Shown: one piece after another, positions 23,936 through 35,073 of the stretch
Layout of the letters: each line of letters starts with the position of its first letter
Position numbering within the stretch: the first letter of the stretch is position 1
Assembly (NCBI GenBank): GCA_038030265.1
Contig: CM075940.1
Span: 28,558,940-28,622,939, forward strand
From: Corythucha ciliata
Taxonomy: Eukaryota; Arthropoda; Insecta; Hemiptera; Tingidae
DNA length: 64,000 bases
Direction of reading: 5' to 3'
The notes under the pieces: generated by a model
Databases searched by the model: none
What the model was told of the DNA's origin: nothing
The model's input: only the letters and a program-made list of their open reading frames with translations
Position numbers and translations under genes: made by a program

Positions 23936-26420
23936 AGGAAGTCCGGGTAGTCCGGGCTCTTTAAGTAATGAAATATTGAGTATTTACCTCTTCGAAAACT
24001 CACAGCATTGAAGGTTTGGCTCTTCCAAAAACCGCTTTTGCTACACTCCATCAATTATTTGAGATCCCCCCCCCCCCTTGGGTACCCGAGATAGTGCCCA
24101 AAATGTGCTTGGTGGTGGCTTAAGTTGGCCTTGACGAAATTATAACTTTCAGAATTGGGAGACTTGCATGAAGTTGGCCCCCCAAAAGAAAAATTCACTT
24201 TCTCACCAGGTTCTGAGTTGATCTATCTAAAGATGCCCCCCTGCAATGCTCTGACGGTGCAGCCCACGTTTGTGACCATCAAGCGCGGTGGTTGGGGGGG
24301 GGGAGCTAATCACAGTGAGGTAGATTTTGGCTAGTAAGTTGGAAATCGAGTCAATATGGAGATATGAAGGGAACGTTTCCATTCCAGGGCTATAAGCCAG
24401 GATTATGGCAACAGCTCCTTGGCAATTGGCCGTTCCGTGAAGACCTGAGTGATTGAGTGTATGCTCGAAGCTAGGTCCACGCGGTTACACTTACTATAAG
24501 GTCATTTTATGTTTGCATCACGGTCGGTTGGTGAAGGGGACGCCTTTGATTTTCGGAGTGGCCAGGGTGTTTTTCAAACGTATACAAAAAGGGTTGTGAT
24601 GGCGAGGGAGGGGGGTAATTGGACTTGAAGGCAGATTTTAAGCTTTAATAAAGGCGAAGGTCGTGGTACTTATAGTAGAGGGCCCTCCCACCGTAGACAC
24701 TGTAATTCCTCTTACAAAACCGAGTTATGCGTCGAAATTTAACAATATTTTAATGTTTCTTTCAGGTTACACCTTTGGAGACCTAGTGGGATCGGATCGG
24801 AGTGAGCTTCTTTGTAATTACGGGAGTAAAATGTTCAAATTGTGCGAAAAAAAAAACAAACAAAAACAAAACAAAAGTGGGCATAAACATTTTTAGACTT
24901 CGTATGTGACAGCGATAAGCGGAGGATGAATCAAGTCGTTAATCTCCTTAGCTTATTAACGTGAGTATTTTTCAAATATTATTTATGAATGACAAAAAAA
25001 AAAAAAAAAATGGAAAATCTGGCCTACCTATCTCATATAAACTTTCCGACTCATTCCTTTCGGGGGCAGTAGCAATAAAGGCCTATATAATTAGCTCGGT
25101 TATTACCATCTCACATGTAACTGTCCTTTACGTGCCACAACTCCACCAGAAAAGAAGTATTTCAATCCTGGCCCTGAGAATTTCTGGTGGACGATTCCAA
25201 CACGCCGAGAAAGTCTACGGCGTCCAAAAACGGTGTTTTTGCGTTCGTATAATTTGTGCTTTCGTTTTGTTTCAGGTGGAGGTTGTCGACTAGCAAGGTA
25301 GGTGGATAGCACGGTTGAGGCTGACCACAATAAGGTAGCGCCAGGGATTTTTAGAAGGGCAGGTCTGATTTGATTGTCATTCTGAATGTTATTTAGTTCG
25401 TATGCGCGGTGCTATCTTGAACCAATCACGGTTTCTAGCATTTTGCATGTTTTTCATTTTCACTTACTATGCTTACAATTTTTCGGTTTCGAATAGCTCG
25501 TTATAGAAGCCACCAGGGAGCCCTATAACGGATGACCTGAGTTTTATATTGTTTTATATGGTTTAAGCTAAGCTCGGTCATAGACAATTTACCAGGTCTT
25601 GTTTCTAATTGACTGATCACAAGCGGGATTAGGTATAGGAGAAAATAACAGTATTTTATGTTTATGACCTTCCTATTAAGCCCCACATTAGGAATTCAGT
25701 GAGCCAGAGGTGGTAAGCTATATGTATATGAGCACGAAAACCGAATAATTCTCAATTTCAGGTCTTTGGTCTGTTCGTTTGTCGTTCACAGCTGGGGCCT
25801 AAGCCGCAGTTCAGTATTAGCGTCACCTCAATCAGACGCTTGTTGTTGTAACAAAGGAACTTTTGGGCATCAGTTCGGGATGACAAACGACAAACCTCCA
25901 ACTGGATCGTCTCGTCGGATCGTACTTATCTACACACATACATCACACGAACGCAAATTGTCAACTTCTTTTCATAATGTGCGGTCCAATCTCTCTTATT
26001 GGCTTCATACCTTTGAAGTGGTTTGGTTATCACTTCTGAATGAGACGCTTGAGACGAAAAAGTATTTTATTTTGACAGAACCCAAAAACTCAAAAGTAGA
26101 AATTCTAAAATCGGAACGGCACTCAATTCATATGTTCCTTATAAGACAACGTGGTCGAAAATTTTCGCCACACCTTCAATCCGCATATTGAGCCGAGCTG
26201 GGGGTCAGAGTTGTGAAACGGAGACTACTGAACTCCTACCAATCGCGAATCTGTTTTTTGTTCTACACCATACAATTTGGATTCTCCCCTTTCACCATTA
26301 TGCATTTACGAGGGTTCATCAGAATGTAGTTACTTTGGTAATCATATCAAAACTCTTTGACTTTTAGTTTAGATTGTTGTTTGAAGTTCCTTAGCTTGTT
26401 AATAATTGGATTATTGGGGC
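23936..26420. other. Intergenic DNA, no gene identified
   Basis: C and G runs lie at 24066-24077 and 24294-24303. The longest open frame (25766-26191, plus, 141 codons) has no domain I recognise, and about one frame this long is expected by chance in the window. Confidence 0.45.
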
Positions 26421-26538
26421 TCAGGGGGAGCTGCATGTATGATTCTTCGACCCCCCTGCAATCCCCCTCGTCTACTACTCGGCATACACTTGCTGGCCTC
26501 ATTTATGCACCAATCCTGGTTTTCAAAGACTCATTTCA
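26421..26538. mobile_element. Left arm of a TTAA-type hairpin element, interrupted
   Basis: GGGGGAGCTGCATGTATG, then TTCGACCCCCCTGCAATC, then GCACCAATCCTGG and TTTCAAAG match, in order, the left arm at 54758-54870 (GGGGGAGTGTACATGTG, TCGACCCCCCTCCAATC, GCACCTATCCTGG, TTTCAAGG). The copy breaks off where the hairpin at 26539 begins. Confidence 0.7.
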
Positions 26539-26843
26539 ATGCATGTGTTACGAGCAAAGCCCGGAATTGTACAGTGTCCGCATTGCCCAGGTATTTCGGT
26601 ATTTCTGTTCAATGCTGACATTGCCCAGCCTTATCGTACAAAGTCCGAAATCTATTATGGTCGTTCAACTTTGTATGGACAGAGGAAATTAGGAGTAATT
26701 TTGGACTCTGTCCATACCAAGTTAAACGACCATAATAGATTTCGGACTTTGTACGATAAGGCTGAGCAATGTCAGCATTGTACAGAAATTCCTGGGCAAT
26801 GCGGACACTGTACCATTCCGGGATTTGCTCGTAACACATGCAT
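26539..26843. mobile_element. Long near-perfect hairpin, ~145-bp arms, ~20-bp loop
   Basis: Sequence from 26539 (ATGCATGTGTTACGAGC) to about 26684 is the near-exact inverse of about 26706 to 26843 (GCTCGTAACACATGCAT). The spacer is only about 21 bp. Open frames appear on both strands because the arms are complementary; they are not genes. Confidence 0.9.
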
Positions 26844-27080
26844 AAAGCTGTAGCCGTAGGATCCTACATTGTCTGTCTTCACTCGTTGAGGCGCGTCAAA
26901 AACGAACCGGTTTCGGCTGCTCGCCACATTTTCAGCGTATGGAAGTACAACTGAAACTCAGTTTCTGTTACGCTGAAGATATCGAGCAGTCGAAACCGGT
27001 TCGTTTTTGACGCACCTCCACAAGGGAAGACAGACAATGAGGCTCCTGCGTCTACAGGTTTACGCATGCATTACCTACTA
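26832..27080. mobile_element. Second hairpin, ~110-120-bp arms
   Basis: CATTGTCTGTCTTC (26870) and GTCAAAAACGAACCGGTTTC (26894) are inverted at GAAACCGGTTCGTTTTTGAC (about 26991) and GAAGACAGACAATG (about 27027). The match extends outward to CATGCAT-containing sequence at 26835 and 27065. Its left edge overlaps the right edge of the preceding hairpin. Confidence 0.8.
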
Positions 27081-27097
27081 AGACTAACCCTCGTAGT

Positions 27098-27495
27098 TTA
27101 AGGCGGGGTTTCAGGCGGGTTTCCTCTGCCCCTTCCCAGTACCCCCCTCGCCTAAACTTCGCACATACATTTTGGATCCATTTCTGCACCAAATTTGATT
27201 TCAGAGTCTAATTGTAATCTTCAGGAAGTTCTACAGTGACGTGAGATCTTGCTTTTTCAAATTGTATCCCTAAAATAACCCCAAAGCGCTTTAGAATTTG
27301 AATATGTTTTAAGGTAATTTCAGGGATGAAATGTGGAAAAGCAAGATCTATCGTCACTGTAGAACTTCCTGAAGATTAAAATTAGACTTTGAAATCGAAT
27401 ATCGATGCAGAAATGGAGCCAAAATTTATGTGCGAAGTTTGGGTGAGGGGTGACTGGGAAGGGGTCGAGGAAACCCGCCTGAAACACCCCCTTAA
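27098..27495. mobile_element. TTAA-flanked hairpin element, ~400 bp
   Basis: Begins TTAAGGCGGGG at 27098 and ends CCCCCTTAA at 27495. The arms pair over about 170 bp: CTTCAGGAAGTTCTACAGTG near 27222 and its inverse CACTGTAGAACTTCCTGAAG near 27355. Gene order of motifs matches 54758-55161, so it is the same family. Confidence 0.85.
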
Positions 27496-27699
27496 GGGAT
27501 CTTACTAACAATATCAACTCATTTCAATCTCCAGGAAATTTCGCATATGCGGTAGTATAATTTTTTAAAATTTCGTCCCTGAAGTTACTATAAACCCGCT
27601 TTGAACTTTTACCTTGAAATTTCACGCTCTTCCTTGGACTTATTTGAAAAAATGAAGATTGGAGGGGGTCGAGGAATCACCCGTGCAATTCCCTCTTAA
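27496..27699. mobile_element. Partial TTAA hairpin element (right half)
   Basis: Ends with GGAGGGGGTCGAGGAATCAC and TCTTAA at 27699, the characteristic right end of the family. An internal segment TCCAGGAAATTTCGCATATG (about 27532) corresponds to the left-arm interior of other copies. The left end is missing. Confidence 0.6.
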
Positions 27700-28063
27700 G
27701 GGGGCATACAAGTACTGCCCCTCGTCCAGTATCCCCTCATCGTTTTGCGCGCAAAGTATTTGGCATATTTCATTTTTTATTGTCTCAAATGAAACCTTGT
27801 AGTCTTGAGACTTGCCCAGCAGAGCCCGAATGTCAATTTTGACATTCCTCGAATTTTAAATTAACTTGATAAAATTACTAGTAATTTTTTGAATTTAATT
27901 TAAAATTCGAGGAAAATGAAAATTGAAATTTGGGCTCTGCTGGGCAAGTCTCAAGACTATAAGGTTTCATATGAGACCATAAAAAATTAAATATTCCAAA
28001 TACTTTGCGCGTAAAACGGTGAGGGGATAATGGACGAAGAGTAGTATTTTTATGCCCCCTTAA
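27696..28063. mobile_element. TTAA-flanked hairpin element, ~368 bp, second subfamily
   Basis: Begins TTAAGGGGGCATAC at 27696 and ends ATGCCCCCTTAA at 28063. Arms of about 160 bp pair almost perfectly, for example GTCTTGAGACTTGCCCAGCA at about 27813 with TGCTGGGCAAGTCTCAAGAC near 27938. The AT-rich loop is about 30 bp. It shares the TTAAGGGGG terminus with its neighbours but not the internal sequence. Confidence 0.88.
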
Positions 28064-31000
28064 TGTAACTCAATAGAATGAAAACGGAAAAGTTTGGAGG
28101 GGGGTTGTGTTTGCGGTGGTGTATGGAGTTTTTAGTGGAGACATTTCGGGGTTTGAATTCGGTATTTAACAAATTTCAATCAAGCTACATCCCAACGGCT
28201 AAAATAACACAAAAGTAACGTAATTTTAAGTGGGGTTCCTTATAGGTTGATCTCTGATAAGGTAAGTGAAAAGAGGATGTTTTGTACTAGGGAAATGCTT
28301 AAACCGTGGTGGTATGGTCTACTTGTGTAAAGAAAAAACAACAAAAAAAAAACAAAAACAACCGCCAAATCTCGCTCGTTTACCCCTGCAAGCTCAGATT
28401 TGGCTAAAATCAATTTCATGTAACAGCTGCTTCGATTGCTATTACAATTTTCTGAAATAGTCGAAGTGAAAAACAAGGATGGTAGAGCTCTTGAGGAGGG
28501 GGGGGGAGGGTTGAAATTGCCAAAACATATTTGAACTATCGTCTTCGATTTATTTATCGAAACTGAAAAAGTCAACAATGTAAAACAGGGTGGAATTTTC
28601 ACTTAATCGTATCAAATTTCGTATTTCTCGGACGGTTTAGGCATCCGGGCCGCATATAAATGAAATGTACTCTTTCTGACCGTAAGCTACCAGAGCGAAT
28701 CTTTATTTTATTTTTGCGAGCCGAAATTGGAGCGCTATTTGAACGAATTTCATGTGACTTCGTGTATTTCAGCCTGGTGTTCGGGCAACCTAATTTGGTT
28801 GCTCACATTACAAAATAACCGAAATCAGAGTAGTGAGATGACTGTGAAGATTTATTTTTTCCGATGGAAGGTGAACCGATTAACGTCCTATCCCCTAACG
28901 TTTGGTCCCATTAATGGACCGTTCCAAAAGTCATTTTAGGCCCTAATAAAAAAGGACGACATGCTTCTTTGTTTTGATGTAAGAGATTCGTTCACTGATC
29001 GCATGATCAAGTAATTTTATGGGTTGAATAGACTAAGAACCTATACTACCAGGTGAGCTCACGGCCATACTGGGGTAGATAAAATTATCATAAATTTAAT
29101 AAAGCCTTGTGGGGCAGTCCATAGTACTTCCAATTCCATGCACCCCTCCTACTCACTAAATATCAACTTTATTTACCCCAAAATGCCGGTTGGGCTCACT
29201 CGGTTGTATAGTTACCTCGAAATAGACTGTTTTTCCCCGACCTATCTATTATTTAACTGTAAAAAAAAATAGTGTAACGTATTGAAATTCATAGTTGAGC
29301 GTTAATTCACCAGAGGACGAGTTTCTTACCCTACTGTCTTATATACTTATTAATCATTATTATTAGCAACCACTTCATCTTTTCGTGTCTATCTGCTCTC
29401 CTACGATCTTTTCATCTCCTTCAAGAAGTATTCTGATATAGTTCCCCTCCTACCAATCGCAAATCACAGAGGCGGGAATAACATGGCCGACTGAACAATT
29501 TTTCGCGGTACAATCCCTCCTTCCTCTTCGTGATCGAGTCTTTTCAGAATGGTGGCCACCCAGCCGGCGACCGCGATGAGTCCCACGTTGATAAAGAAAT
29601 TTTGGTGGTCCGGTATGAGTTGAACGACGATGACGAGAGGGTAAAGAAAGAAAATGATGAATGATGGTGGGATGAGGGGGAGGAGCGAGTGTCGTAAAAA
29701 AGTGTCTCTTTAAAGAAGAAGGTGATGGACAGAAAACGGCGAGTAGGAAAAAGGGATACGTGATCTCGAACGGAACGTGACATCAGAAGGACCACACACA
29801 CCCCGGCTTCGCAGCTTCCTCTTCACGGCGTTGATTGTCTTCAATCTCAAAATTGTCGTTCAATCACAGGATTCCCTTCTCTTTGCTTGGAGAGAGATCA
29901 TCTTAGCTTCTCAGATCAACTCTACTCTCCTTCCTCCTCTCTCATTAAACCAGCACCGTCTGCTTTCTTTCTTTGAAACATTCTTGGAAGCTCATCTCTG
30001 AGTTCCGGAAGCTAAGATGAATTGTTGATTGTTTGTTGTAAGAGAAATGATTTGAAAAGCACAAAAGAGTAGAAAATGCCTAATAACACCTTTGAAAATT
30101 GTGAGCATTTATAGCTAAACGGCGAAAGGAAATGTTAAGAACCAGATCATTCTTTTTCGAATAGACGTCAAGCTCGTCGGTACTTACAACTATTTACTTT
30201 TTTCCTTCACGTTTGTAATTTTTTCTTTGTTTTTGTCATAGGCTCTTTACCTTGTTTGAAATTTTCTTGCCCTCGGTGCATAGACAGTCTCCGGAGAGCC
30301 GTTAATACTCAGTTGTTTTTTGTAGCGTTAAATATTTACGCTATTTATTTCAAGCGTTTGGAATTCTTACACCTCCGCCATTTCTTCTCCCTCAAGCCAC
30401 ATAATAATTTTTCCTACCTTGTCCTCCCTTCAGCCAAACAGGCGCTTTCTCTTCGTCGCTTATAAATGGTAACATGTTTTACTTGATGTAGAAAGGAAGT
30501 GTAAACAAACATGTATAAAATGTTCTACAACAACAAAAAAACTTTCAAGCACACCCTCACCCTAAATTCCACCAAGCCTGCCTGACACATGTGCATAATG
30601 ATGGCGCCTGGGGTTTGGCTGTGGAGGTCAACTCCTTTTCGGCGGTTATCAAATCCGTTCGGTTCATCTTTGATCGCAACAACTGGATGGAAAATATAAT
30701 ACGACACCATTAATTTCAACCATTTTTTATTTGTAAATGTATTATACACTTTAAAAAATAGCATTGCTTTAGCAACAACAATTCGCGAAAATATGAGTGG
30801 GTTGTACTTCAGTTTTCAATTTGAACCTAGAAAGTGTAAAAATTGGACAACTGTCTTTGGTTTCTAAAATCAATATAAAAAGTAAAACTTCGAAAAAAGT
30901 AATAATGAGGTACCTAAGATATTTAAAAATATAAAACTTACCATATGCATATACATTTTATGTACAAATTTACAAGACATAACAAATTTAAAAATAATAA

Positions 31001-31343
31001 ATAATTATAAACTATTTCCACCATATCTTAACAACAATATAGAACAAGACATTCTCAGAATAACAATTTTTTTGCGTCAAGCTTCAAGTCAGACACCGGA
31101 GGAAGAAGGAAATAAATAAATAGTGCATTTTTCACAGGAATGAAATGCACTGAAATGAAGACCTCGTTTGGTAACTGCGAGGGAGAAGATTGAAGAGGAA
31201 TTAAATAAGCGGTTAAAATGCATGCTGAATTGGTTCACTTGAGGTAGAACGAAGATAGGAACATCATGGCACTCCTCTACCTTCTTAAAATACACGCCAT
31301 TCTTTTTTTTTTTTTAAATAAAAAAATAATCGTCCCACAGTTT
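28064..31343. other. Intergenic DNA downstream of the GAS1-like gene
   Basis: No gene recognised. The 3' untranslated region of the minus-strand GAS1-like gene should begin just left of 31344, but I could not place its polyadenylation site with confidence. A G run lies near 28498-28506. Confidence 0.45.
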
Positions 31344-34300
31344 CTATACCGATCGTAGATAATGAAATAATAACGTTATAAGTGGGACTACTTCCACTTG
31401 AAGTAAACATACAGCGGTCGATGCTGACGAAGGAACCTCGTTTGTTTCGATGTTACCGCCCCCATAAGGTGGGACGTGGTGCGGGGGCGGGACGTGTTTA
31501 CTAAAACCGTGACTTTTCTTCTTATTCGAAAAGCACAGATCGTCCATGTTCCGTCTAATCGAAGGGCAATCGTAGCTCTCACGCCCGTCGCATTTGCAAG
31601 TGTTGAGTTTTGCGGCTTTTTCTTGCCTTTTTAAAATGTTAATACTGTTTTCGCAGCGACTCGAACACCGTTTACCAGCAAACATACTCCTGCAACAATA
31701 ATCAAGGGAAATTCAAATTACCAGGGAGGAACATAGTATGAAGAAAAAACAAACAAAAAGTGAGACCAACTCCTCTTCCTTGAAGTAGCTAAAAGATGTA
31801 ATTTACAAGAGTGTGAGGCTACCTGAACGTCTAAATCAGAAAGGGGCTGAAAACTTGAGAAACCCAGGGTCCTGGGTGGAATGGATGGCAAAGAAAAAGG
31901 GTCCCCTAGTACAAGAAGGCTGCCCGGTAATTACGTCTGCAGGGTCTCCTTTTAAAGGAAGAAATAGCCCCCCTTTCCAAGAGAAAAAATGTTTTCGCGC
32001 TACAATATTTACAATAACTTTTTGTGCTTGGAGTGGACAGCTCGGAGGGACTAATCCTTTCAACAAAGCTTTGAGAAGTGGTGAAGACAAGAAGGTCGGA
32101 TTTAGCCGACAGTTGTTCATCTTTTTTTTTTTTTTTTTTCTCACAAACAACTGAAGACGAAGAAAAGAAAAGTGTTGAAATGTTCGATCGGGAAAAGTTG
32201 TTGACATTTTAACTCAACACAAATAAGTTACTATCATTTCAAGCAAAAAACACTCGATTTTAAGACATGGAAACTTGGCCACAACTTGAATGAATTTAGA
32301 TTGTAATCCTGCCGCATTTAATACCTGCAGTGAAGGTTGTAAAATTTAAGCGCAGTGGAGCAGGGTGTGTCCGCGTCGCAAATCCACTGGGCCACTGTAC
32401 AAGAGACAATTGTTTCGTCTTTAGTCGCTTGAAGCACTTGGGGTCTGCAGACTTCAACTCTTTGCTTTCCTTCCTTGCAATAACCGTCGTCACATTCACA
32501 CTGCAACACGCGAAAAACAAAGAAAATATTACATTCGCATACAGAACTGTACAAACGTTGCACAATTAAATTTTAGCAGCTCAGGGAGGATTTATCAATA
32601 TGATTGAGCGCAAAACTTCGGGTAACACACCGCCCAACTTTCCACAGAACCAGAGAAACCGGATTTTCGGTTCCATAACGGAAAATTGAACACCCAGAAA
32701 GATGAATAAGGACCGTGACGACTGAGAGAGAGAGAGTCAATCGAGCGCGGCCGACAATCTTGACAAGCACAAACGTTTCCCAAGTTGGAAAACACCGGCT
32801 TATTTGTCACACAAGGCCTTCGACCCGCCCATTTTGCGTTCGGCTTTTTTAGTTGAATTTTTTCAAGAACTAAATTTTCGAAATTGTGTTGTCGTTGGTT
32901 TTAGTCGAAATTCTTTCGAGGGACCATATCGAGGTTCTTCCTCAGACTCAAGGCCTGTCGTGTAAAATGCAACTGAGTGGCGATCATCACTCATCAGGCA
33001 CTGCAAATTACCCGGTTTTACGTTTCACGCTAGCGATGAGAATCATTTATTGCCCGCTATAAAAATTTTGTACTAAATACGAGTACGCTGTGTCGTCGGA
33101 TCGCTGAAATCGACCTGGATCTGCCCGAATCTATCCCTACAAACATATAGTAGATAATTGCGTCCCCAAGTGAATGCACACCCTGCCCTTCGGCAACGAC
33201 TATCCAAAACTGCCGTTTTATCCACCAGAATGTGGGTTGCGCCGGAAACTGGCATCTCGGTCATGAAAATGGGAAAATGTAACCGTCCCGGCAAACAGAA
33301 ATCCCTCCCAGGGTTCGTCCTAGTGCTCAACTGTTGTATGCTATGGACCTACTTCTTCGAAATCGACGTTCCTGACCGTTGGCGCTGGTTTCATTAGGCG
33401 TTGAAGGAGCTCATTCGATTTTGTCATTCTTTCTTTTACAACGTACGAAACTGCTTTTGTTATGCTTAGAAAAAAAGTCGTAACTTTTGTCATTAACTAG
33501 AAATTATTACTTTTTTTCAAACAGCGTAGTGAAACACCTAATTGAGACATAAAAAGTCAAAGGTGAACAGGATACCATTGACCTTTTCAGGTTTGAAATT
33601 TTCCTCATTTTGAAAAAAATTAAAAAAAAAAGTAATAGTAAGGATACTCATGCGCCTCGACCCTGAATGCACTCACAGTCATAAAGGACTCGAAGCGTGA
33701 ATAAAATGGATGTCCCGTGTCGCGTAAAGGAATGAGAGGCTGGTCGAGAAAAATTCAGAGCTAATAACTTGACAAGAGGGGGCTATTCGTTGAAAATGAA
33801 ACGTCATAAATTCAATGACGCGTTCCCCGCAAAATGAATATACGGCCGCGGGCATTACATTACTTGGAATCGAGAAAAGAATATTAATTCGAATGATCCT
33901 TGAAGTTTGAATTCAAATCGTTTGTTTTTATACCATCGAAAAAATATTTGATTCCCATTATCTGCCACTATGAACACCAAAAGGAACCATCTTGGGATTA
34001 ACACCAGAATTAAAGGCATATAAGTAAAAGATTACAATGTAAAATAATATCCATTGGAATAAATGGAATAGACCGGCCGAATATCTTCAAAAAATAATTC
34101 CATCAACACAATATTACAGTTCTTCTACCTCATTTTTTTCAAACTATGGCAATAAATTTCTTACACAATTTTTTTTGTGTGTTTGGTAATAATTATACAC
34201 GTTTTTCATTTGACATAAAAGAACATCCGCCAGTTGTTTTTCACTGAGATCGGGTTAAGTCACTGGCTCTGCGGTAGGTCCCCAGAGGGCAATTCGGTTT

Positions 34301-35073
34301 GCCTTCACTTTTTTTCTTCGGTGCGACTCTTTGGGAAGAAATATTATAACGAAATATACACACATATACCATAGTGAATGTACTTGAAACTTGATGAGCT
34401 CCAAGAGGTGTGGTGGAATTGAAAGATCGTTGATTGGTGGAGTGGGGGTGGAGGTGGTCTTGGGGATTATGAACGAATTTTTCGGCTAGTTAGAACGTAG
34501 ACTTGTGTACTGAGCGTTTTGAGAAGTGCTTTAAACTAAAGAAATTAATGTATTTGAGGGTAACTTGATTACTACATATATGTTAAGTTGTCCGAAATTA
34601 ATATATATTTTCGGGCACGTTTATTCAAACGAATCCCAAGGCTTTGCGTCTCAAAGTAACGGTAGTGGGACGGGGTGTTTTAGGTTGACTTACTAGGGTC
34701 GCAACTCACATTAATCATATGGTCTACTTTATCTGCAACCACGCGTAAACCACAACGCCGACGTAGGCAACTCATGTCGCCAATTCGGTAGTATATTTCA
34801 TCGAATAAACGTCACAATAATTTTTAAATATACCAACCGTCATTAGGTGTTTTCCTTCGTAGGTCGAAGTGAGAGCAATAAGCGCATTTTGACAGTCTTC
34901 AGGGCACGTTCTCGAGCCTTCGTAAAGGCCTGAACAGCTCAAAAGATAGTTCCGAAGAGCCATACCGCAACCCTCTCTGTACGCGCATTTAAGTCGAGCG
35001 TCTTCGCAGGTCATACACCGAACTTTTGTTATAAGCAACGCAAACGAAAGAAGTAACAGAACCGTACCTCCTC
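31344..35073 (-). CDS. GAS1-like (growth arrest-specific protein 1 family) cell-surface protein, first exon missing
   Basis: Vertebrate GAS1 is a GPI-anchored co-receptor that binds Hedgehog and is related to GDNF receptors; the invertebrate role is less clear. Exons on the minus strand are 35073-34838, 32500-32325 and 31689-31344 (stop included). Introns use GT-AG and phases join (1, 0, 2). The first exon opens with a hydrophobic signal-like stretch (TVLLLLSFALLITKVRC), then cysteine-rich domain 1 (CEDARLKCAYREGC, CSGLYEGSRTCPEDC). The second completes domain 1 with CECDDGYCKEG and begins domain 2 (WICDADTPCSTALKFYNLHC). The third has RCSSRCENSINIL and KCDGRESYDCPSIRRNMDDL, the hallmark of the second GAS1 domain, then a proline-rich linker and a hydrophobic tail (VVPLITLLFHYL) that could be a GPI signal. 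About 252 residues are seen; human has 345. The exon with the start codon lies upstream and was not found. Confidence 0.85.

Noticed and set aside
25766..26191. 141-codon plus-strand open frame
   Set aside because: No recognisable domain. About one random frame of this length is expected in a 64-kb AT-rich window, and the composition is unremarkable.
26539..26853. Overlapping open frames on both strands with matching peptides
   Set aside because: They mirror each other because they lie in the arms of a hairpin; there is no independent evidence for a protein.
33073..33397. Cysteine-containing open frames on both strands inside the large GAS1-like intron
   Set aside because: Frames of 79-85 codons are common by chance here. 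The cysteine spacing does not match GAS1 or any family I can name.
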